Positions 1-5,341 of a DNA stretch of 24,230 bases are shown one piece after another. The DNA is from a virus: IMG/VR virus record IMGVR_UViG_3300045135_003292, positions 1 to 24,230 of that record; one strand, 5' to 3'. Below the pieces are notes generated by a model, which worked only from the letters and a program-made list of their open reading frames with translations, searched no databases and was not told the DNA's origin. Made by a program: the position numbers and the translations under genes. Positions within the stretch are counted from its first letter, which is position 1; each line of letters begins with the position of its first letter.

Positions 1-209
1 CCAGAAGATCCAGAGGTTCCAGAGGTTCCAGAAGAACCAGATGTACCAGCGGTTCCTGCGGGACCTTCGGGACCAGTAGGACCTACGTTGCCATCAGCTC
101 CAGATGTACCAGAAGTTCCTCCGGGGCCTTGCGGACCTTCGGGACCAGTAGGACCTATGTTACCGTCAGCTCCAGACGTGCCAGATGTACCAGATGTACC
201 AGAGGAGCC
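1..209 (-). repeat. Collagen-like tripeptide-coding repeats
   Basis: On the minus strand this stretch encodes Gly-x-y triplets. Two near-identical copies of a unit of the form GTSGTSGADGN(I/V)GPTGPEGP are followed by GTAGTSGSSGTSG-type triplets. At DNA level it appears as repeated ccaga(t/g)gt-type 9-base units. The array is coding, continues past the left edge, and would be prone to length change by recombination or slippage. Confidence 0.85.
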
Positions 210-851
210 TTCTACGTCAGAAAGTACAGAATTAGTATCTCCTAAATCAAAAGCCCTTACTTCAATCTGAGAATCTGTTTTTGGGGCTTCTACGAACTTT
301 AATCCAGTAAGGGTACCATCAACAGTATAGTCTATTGTGGGGTCGTTAACTAGACCATCTACAGAAACTATAAGAGACTTTTCATTGCTTACCGAAAATG
401 GTAAAGCGTAACCTGTTGTTGAGCCATCTCCGTCATAGCGAACGCTGTTAACAACTAAGCCAAATTTTATTCCACTACGATAAATATCTCCCCAAAAATT
501 AAAATGACCAGAGACATCTAAAGGATACTGTGGGGAATTATTGTTTACTCCAAAGTATTTGTTTACGTCGTCGTAATATAAGCCAGTTCCGCCATCAAAA
601 TAAACTCCATCAATTCCCTGAGTGCCTGTATAGTAAGAAAGATAACCAGAAACTCCAGCTGCATTCTCGGCTATATTACCTGCTCCGCCTCCGCCTCCGC
701 TAATTTCTTGCCAAGACCCGGCTTGTTTTAAGTAAATTTTTAAGGTATCGGTCGCAAAATAGTTTGCTCCGTTCGCAGCATCAGTTAGAACACTTGATTT
801 TTCTGCATCAGTGCCTACAAATTTATCTCCTACGTACCTTTTAACCGACAT
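1..851 (-). CDS. Collagen-like tail fibre protein, N-terminal part (runs off left edge)
   Basis: Read on the minus strand from the ATG at 851, the frame stays open to the window edge (283 complete codons); the rest of the gene is outside. The first ~50 residues (MSVKRYVGDKFVG, then a TDTLKIYLK segment and SWQEI) resemble the N-termini of many marine phage fibres. A Gly-rich linker lies at ~52-58, beta-rich segments at ~60-130, and a second beta-rich module at ~135-205 containing PLDVSG-like and DYTVDGTLTGL-like strings. From residue ~215 the protein is a G-x-y array, with GTSGTSG blocks alternating with GPTGPEGP blocks, as in collagen-like trimeric fibres. The preceding gene ends 9 bases upstream. 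No Shine-Dalgarno is visible, but a copy of the TTAGTGTAAWT motif sits 7 bases before the start. The role is inferred as a host-contacting or decorating fibre; the receptor is unknown. Confidence 0.8.
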   Translation of the reverse strand, partial: MSVKRYVGDKFVGTDAEKSSVLTDAANGANYFATDTLKIYLKQAGSWQEISGGGGGAGNIAENAAGVSGYLSYYTGTQGIDGVYFDGGTGLYYDDVNKYFGVNNNSPQYPLDVSGHFNFWGDIYRSGIKFGLVVNSVRYDGDGSTTGYALPFSVSNEKSLIVSVDGLVNDPTIDYTVDGTLTGLKFVEAPKTDSQIEVRAFDLGDTNSVLSDVEGSSGTSGTSGTSGADGNIGPTGPEGPQGPGGTSGTSGADGNVGPTGPEGPAGTAGTSGSSGTSGTSGSS

Positions 852-858
852 TAGAAAT

Positions 859-869
859 AATTACACTAA
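859..869 (-). promoter_or_regulatory. Candidate promoter/operator motif TTAGTGTAATT before the fibre gene
   Basis: Read on the minus strand this is TTAGTGTAATT, a 10/11 match to the two TTAGTGTAAAT copies in the divergent region at 15527-15559. It points toward the fibre gene and ends 7 bases before its ATG. It overlaps the last codons of the upstream heptosyltransferase gene (TTA GTG TAA), so part of the similarity could be coding coincidence. A phage-specific promoter element is inferred from position and orientation; no sigma-70 boxes are convincing. Confidence 0.4.
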
Positions 870-2015
870 TTTGTTTATTTCATTTATAACTTTATTGGAA
901 GAAATAGACTTAGAGCATTCAAAATCTTTGTTTTTGGGGCACCAATTCCAGTCCCCTCTGTCAAATAGATGATTTGTGTCATGCCAGCAGCTATTGCAAA
1001 CATCTTCGTTGATAAGTCTATGAGGCGTATGAAACTCATGGAAAGATCCAGTAAAACCAGATATAAGTATGACTTTTTTATTTAAGCCCCAAGCAAGCCA
1101 GCTCATACCCGAGCTTAAACCTATAAAAAATTCACATCCTTTTATTAAAGATGATGCTTCTAAAGTATTGTTTATTTCTGGGTGAATTACATTTTTTAAT
1201 TCTGGTAAATCCATCCAAGGTAGCTTTTCCCTTTGGACAAGTACGACTTTATAGCCAATAGAATTTAAATGATCTACAACATCTTGCCAGCCATTTTTGT
1301 TTTGCCAGTGTTTGCATCCGGCTGTTGAAGAATTAGATATACATACATATTTTTGACCTTCTAGAAAATTGATTTTTGGGGGGTCGTCTATTTTACATTT
1401 TATCTCTGGGCTATTTTTCATTCCAAGTTGGTCAGCTCCAATTTGATGCAACGGTAGCTTTCTCCAGTCAGTGGGATGATGGTTGCTGATTTTGTCCATA
1501 TAGACTCCTATCCACCACTCGTAGTGAACCCGATGCGAGCCAGCATTAGGTTCGAAAAAGTTTATTTGTGGGTAAGAGTTCTTAAATAAATGATTATGAA
1601 AAGTAGATACGTATAAATTACAGTTGTGAGTTTTACGGAATTTTTCTACCTGAGGAATCCAAGCAATGGTATCACCAACCGATTTGGAATCAAAAACAAC
1701 ATTTACATTTTTACCATTTAAATTAAGTTCATGATTAACTATTAATTCATCATTCTTAAAAACTTCTACCCTCCAATCTTTATAATAAAGCTCATTAGTA
1801 GAAAGCCAACAGTTTTCTGAAATCGTGTTTGAACAAACAGTAGCTCCAGAACTTCTATCTATAAAATTTATTTTATATTTAGCTCCAGTGGATCGGTTAT
1901 TTATAACCTCTACTTTGGCACTTCTATGGAAATTAATTAATATTTTTTCTTTATTTTCTAGAAAATTATTTTTATTAAAATCCGTGTTTTCGTATTCTTT
2001 AAGAAGGTTGTCCAT
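861..2015 (-). CDS. TibC/Aah-type protein O-heptosyltransferase (BAHT family)
   Basis: The 384-residue protein matches the bacterial autotransporter heptosyltransferase plan. A beta-rich N-terminal domain (~25-100) is followed by a GT-B core. The segment at ~104-156 reads VNVVFDSKSVGDTIAWIP and on to a YVST..H.LF....PQI pattern typical of the family; Asp115 in the GDT motif is the likely catalytic base by family analogy. A second Rossmann-like half (~220-330) contains the GLSSGMSWLAWGL segment. The C-terminus carries Cys340, Cys343, Cys359 and Cys367, matching the four-Cys iron-binding finger of TibC; the first three share its CxxC-x15-C spacing as I recall it. Family members transfer heptose from ADP-heptose to serines of beta-helical adhesins. 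Here the neighbours are phage fibre genes, so a virion protein is the inferred acceptor. The start overlaps the upstream gene by 17 bases. Confidence 0.85.
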   Translation of the reverse strand: MDNLLKEYENTDFNKNNFLENKEKILINFHRSAKVEVINNRSTGAKYKINFIDRSSGATVCSNTISENCWLSTNELYYKDWRVEVFKNDELIVNHELNLNGKNVNVVFDSKSVGDTIAWIPQVEKFRKTHNCNLYVSTFHNHLFKNSYPQINFFEPNAGSHRVHYEWWIGVYMDKISNHHPTDWRKLPLHQIGADQLGMKNSPEIKCKIDDPPKINFLEGQKYVCISNSSTAGCKHWQNKNGWQDVVDHLNSIGYKVVLVQREKLPWMDLPELKNVIHPEINNTLEASSLIKGCEFFIGLSSGMSWLAWGLNKKVILISGFTGSFHEFHTPHRLINEDVCNSCWHDTNHLFDRGDWNWCPKNKDFECSKSISSNKVINEINKLV

Positions 2016-2991
2016 TTTTTAGTAATTTTAAAAAGCTATACAAAATTTTACATATTTCAAACCAGTTTCTTCTAACAGCAAACCCTCTAGCTGCTTGAAC
2101 AGAATCCTCCCATTTATCTATTACCTCCTTAAAAGCACTGGCTATTGAACTAAAGTTTGAATTACAATGATATATAGCATTGTCTCTATCTCCGAAGCCC
2201 TTAGCTATTGTTGATATAACGGGCATTCCTGTAGACATTGCATTTAAATAATGAGAGCTTAAGCCTTCAAAGTTCCGTTGCCTGAGGTCAAGAAGTATGT
2301 CGTGATTTTTTAGAAAATCAACATCCCCTTTAGATTCTTGAAAGATAGTCTGTCTTGAATAGGATGTAGAATCACATATAATGCTGCATTTTGAATTTGC
2401 TTCAAAAAATTTATGTTCTGTGTTATCGAAAAAACTGCAACCATTATTTAAAAAAGTTATAGACAATCCAAATTTGTTGGCAAATTTATTTGCTAGTACA
2501 TAATTCAAGAAGTCTTCCCCTTGTTCTCCATTTTCACCCATGCATAAAAACTTAGTTTCAGATGGTTTTATCTTCCCTCTCTTGATAGATAGTAGCGAAG
2601 AATTATGAGTATACCCCCAAGAGATATAAATCATTTTATTCTTATACTGCTTAAATACCTCTATCCAATCTAAAGATCGGCACACAGTGAACAGTGATTT
2701 TTCTATGGCATTATTGCAGTCCAAAAAAGCGTGAGAATCTACATTGACCGCTTCAAATTCATTAAGGAAAAATACATAATTTTCTATACCAGCATTTATT
2801 AAAGATAAAGCGTCAGAAATTTTGTAAACAAAAAAGAAGTCAGTTTCCCACCAGTTTTTCTCCACTGCTTCTTGAATTTGCGTCATGCAGACTTCCCCAA
2901 CCATTCCTGTAAATTCATTAAAATGAGCTGAAACTAAATTTTCTGTATCTAGCCCATTCATTGGGGACGGTTTAACAATATGAATTTTCAT
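1999..2991 (-). CDS. GT4-like (GT-B fold) glycosyltransferase
   Basis: This 330-residue protein is recognised mainly from its C-terminal half. A NHDILLDLRQRNFEGLSSHY segment (~229-248) is followed by LNAMSTGMPVIST (~249-261), which is the GT4 donor-binding region. In the usual EX7E motif the first Glu is present (Glu242), but the second position is Asn250, so donor contacts may be altered or activity reduced. The N-terminal half (~1-200) is divergent. No membrane segment or signal peptide is seen, so it probably acts in the cytoplasm. Its ATG overlaps the preceding stop by one base (TAATG), and its own end overlaps the heptosyltransferase gene by 17 bases, which implies coupled translation inside the sugar cassette. 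The donor and acceptor sugars cannot be inferred. Confidence 0.7.
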   Translation of the reverse strand: MKIHIVKPSPMNGLDTENLVSAHFNEFTGMVGEVCMTQIQEAVEKNWWETDFFFVYKISDALSLINAGIENYVFFLNEFEAVNVDSHAFLDCNNAIEKSLFTVCRSLDWIEVFKQYKNKMIYISWGYTHNSSLLSIKRGKIKPSETKFLCMGENGEQGEDFLNYVLANKFANKFGLSITFLNNGCSFFDNTEHKFFEANSKCSIICDSTSYSRQTIFQESKGDVDFLKNHDILLDLRQRNFEGLSSHYLNAMSTGMPVISTIAKGFGDRDNAIYHCNSNFSSIASAFKEVIDKWEDSVQAARGFAVRRNWFEICKILYSFLKLLKNGQPS

Positions 2992-3785
2992 TATATGTCT
3001 AAGTATTTATGTTTTTTAAGTGAAGCAAGTTTTTCTTCTAAACCTATAGGATCTAGCCCTAGTATGTGGTCAGCTATTTGTCCTGAAGTCAAACCAGCCC
3101 AATCCACAGGGTTCCTGAAAGACTCGTATTGCTTCCACCAATGTTCCCTAATTAAACCTTGGTCTTGCTTTAAATGATGACCAAATTTATCTAGACCATA
3201 CTCTTTCATTGAGTATCTACCTACGCGATAACTGGCGTAGTACCCTACATCGTCTTTCCAAGTAAATTCTTTAGAAGAGAGGTCGGGGATATCGAATTTG
3301 TTTTCAGATTCTAAATTATAAGCTGTTTTGTGGATTGGGTCTTTAAAATATGCTTCAGGTGGGCAAACTCGAACATTAGCTTGACCCAGTTGATGCAAGA
3401 AAGAATAAAATTTAGTAAATACAAAAACATTTGCATTTGTTTTATTTTGATATTGTATGCATTTATCTAACCAAATCCTAGCTTCATAAAGATCGTCAGT
3501 GTCTAAAATTATGGCCACATTTTTTTGCGAGTCATTATATCGATGGCTTGAAACAAGCCGGAGACCCTCTTTATCATTGTTTTGGAAAATATTAATAAAC
3601 CAATTGGTATGCCATTCTCTAAATATACCATATGTGCAATTACCCTTTAGAATTAGATCTAATAGAAACCTAGGACTAGAATAGTCGCCCATATAAAATT
3701 CACCGTACTCGACGAGAAACTGTTCGTCTCCAGTATCTCTAAGTTCTATGAAAGGGCCTTGATTGAAAGAATAATTAAATTTCAT
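2991..3785 (-). CDS. Unknown 264-residue protein related to the N-terminal half of the TibC-like enzyme
   Basis: I do not recognise a named family. By eye, residues ~5-145 follow the N-terminal half of the heptosyltransferase at 861-2015. Both have an N-terminal beta domain ending in a W-x-I/V-x-(I/V)-F strand, then KNVAIILDTDD (compare KNVNVVFDSKS), then TNANVFVFTKFYSFL (compare HNCNLYVSTFHNHLF), then a Pro-containing strand. The second Rossmann half and the cysteine cluster are missing, and the GDT motif is not kept. The C-terminal ~90 residues are aromatic-rich and end in NPVDWAG....GLDPIGLEEKL. It is joined to both neighbours by one-base TAATG overlaps. It may be a non-catalytic partner or a divergent enzyme; a GT-A enzyme using the LDTDD string is a weaker alternative. 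Confidence 0.55.
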   Translation of the reverse strand: MKFNYSFNQGPFIELRDTGDEQFLVEYGEFYMGDYSSPRFLLDLILKGNCTYGIFREWHTNWFINIFQNNDKEGLRLVSSHRYNDSQKNVAIILDTDDLYEARIWLDKCIQYQNKTNANVFVFTKFYSFLHQLGQANVRVCPPEAYFKDPIHKTAYNLESENKFDIPDLSSKEFTWKDDVGYYASYRVGRYSMKEYGLDKFGHHLKQDQGLIREHWWKQYESFRNPVDWAGLTSGQIADHILGLDPIGLEEKLASLKKHKYLDI

Positions 3786-5341
3786 TACTTAAAATAAATA
3801 AAATCTTCTGCCACAAGAGCATCTATCATTCCGCTTTCTAAATGAGCAAAAGCCTCAGCCGGGGAATCGATGATGGGCTCGCCATGACCATTAAATGAAG
3901 TGTTTAACAAAACTGGGATATTAGAAATTTTATCATAAGAGTCTAAAACCTCATAAAACTTTTTATTCCTGTCTGGATAAACCAACTGAGGTCTTGCGGT
4001 ACCATCGCACTTGTGAACGACAGCGGGTATCTTATCAACCCATTCAGGTTTTGTTGAATAGCACATAGTCATGAACTCTGAAGTCATGTGAGACTTTTCA
4101 ACATTAAAAATTTCATTAGCTTTGTCATATTTAACGAACGGAGCGAAAGGCATTATTTCATGTCTTTTTAATCTTTCGTTTAAGTTCTTATGAGTATCAG
4201 GATCTGTAGCTTTTACAATTATGCTTCTAGCACCGAGGGCTCTTGGCCCATGTTCAAAGCGTCCTTGAAACCATCCTACTATTTTTCCAGAATCTAGCAT
4301 TTCAGCTAAACGATCTGGGTCGTAAGGATCTCTATGAAATTTTAGACCAACTTTTTGTATGTCATCATTTGAATAACATGACCCCAAAAAAACGTTTTCA
4401 AGCCTTTTGGTTTTTCTTTCTCCTTTATGGTACGCTAAAGTTAAAGCTGCTCCTAGAGATAGCCCTTCATCTCCCATCGGAGGGAACACGAAAACTTCTT
4501 CTACCCAAGGAGTCTCATTTATTTTTTGATTGAGTTTGACGTTAGCAAATAAGCCTCCAACTAAAACCACCTTTTTGTACTCTGGGTATATTGAGTTTAA
4601 GTGGTTAAGAAGTTTGCAAAACTCATTTTCAATTACTAGTTGTACATTGTGTGCTACTTTAGATTTTGTTTCCAAAGAAGCATTTGACAAGTTTAATTTA
4701 TTTAAAAGTAAAGCGGTCTTTCCCGGTGAGTCGCCCGGAGAAAAACTAAAATTATTATTATAATAAAATATTTTATTTAATTTTCTATAAAGAGATTCGT
4801 CATATTTACCGTGAGCGGCTAAGCCGGTAACTTTCCCTTCGTCTTTTAACATCTTCCAGCCAAGGCAAACAGTAGTGTGAGCATACATTTGACCAGCCGA
4901 AGCTGCTGACCACAAAGGTATACTTTTTATTAAATTAAGCTTGTTGTCCTCGGCTAAATAAATTCTACCAAAGTCTTTATCTCCCCCTCCATCGTAAGAC
5001 ACAACGATAGTTTTTTCTTTAAACCCAGAAGTCAAGTACGCTCCGTAAGCATGACAAGCGTGGTGATTGACGACTGTCACTTTGCTTTCATCAACCCCTA
5101 AGCCTTTTACAAACCCATTACATATTGGAGCTGCAACCGCTATATCATCAAAGTCCTCAATAGATAGGGCATTTTCTTCTAGGATTCTTTTTACCGCAAG
5201 ATCAGGGTTTCTACCAAAATCATTACCTGACTTAACGCGAACTAATCTTTCTTCTTCGTAGCAGCAAATGATTTCTCCGTTTTTAACGTAAGAGGCGGAA
5301 GCGTTATGACTACCTCCAAATATTCCTAAAATTTTGCTCAT
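3785..5341 (-). CDS. O-carbamoyltransferase, NodU/CmcH/TobZ family
   Basis: The 518-residue protein has the full family layout. The N-terminus starts ILGIFGGSHNASAS with YEEERLVRVK at ~28-37. The metal-binding HHACHA motif is at 93-98, SYDGGGD at 115-121, GGLFANVKLNQKI at ~262-274 and DEGLSLGAA at ~291-299 (Kae1-like domain). The YrdC-like C-terminal domain has GPRALGARSI at 365-374 and LNTSFNGHGEPI at ~479-490. Such enzymes make carbamoyl-adenylate from carbamoyl phosphate and ATP and pass the carbamoyl group to a hydroxyl, typically on a sugar. Length is normal and no key motif is missing. It sits between the triple glycosyltransferase (4-base ATGA overlap) and the 264-residue protein (1-base overlap), so its likely substrate is a sugar built or transferred by this cassette. 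Confidence 0.92.
   Translation of the reverse strand: MSKILGIFGGSHNASASYVKNGEIICCYEEERLVRVKSGNDFGRNPDLAVKRILEENALSIEDFDDIAVAAPICNGFVKGLGVDESKVTVVNHHACHAYGAYLTSGFKEKTIVVSYDGGGDKDFGRIYLAEDNKLNLIKSIPLWSAASAGQMYAHTTVCLGWKMLKDEGKVTGLAAHGKYDESLYRKLNKIFYYNNNFSFSPGDSPGKTALLLNKLNLSNASLETKSKVAHNVQLVIENEFCKLLNHLNSIYPEYKKVVLVGGLFANVKLNQKINETPWVEEVFVFPPMGDEGLSLGAALTLAYHKGERKTKRLENVFLGSCYSNDDIQKVGLKFHRDPYDPDRLAEMLDSGKIVGWFQGRFEHGPRALGARSIIVKATDPDTHKNLNERLKRHEIMPFAPFVKYDKANEIFNVEKSHMTSEFMTMCYSTKPEWVDKIPAVVHKCDGTARPQLVYPDRNKKFYEVLDSYDKISNIPVLLNTSFNGHGEPIIDSPAEAFAHLESGMIDALVAEDFIYFK

Noticed and set aside
1-209. CRISPR-like or other non-coding repeat array
   Set aside because: Repeat units are multiples of three and in frame, there are no unique equal-length spacers, and the product is a collagen-like array.
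88-270. Plus-strand proline-rich open frame
   Set aside because: It is the complement of the Gly-x-y fibre coding sequence; Pro/Val/Asp richness is a by-product of the GTSG and GPEG codons, and the minus frame is far longer.
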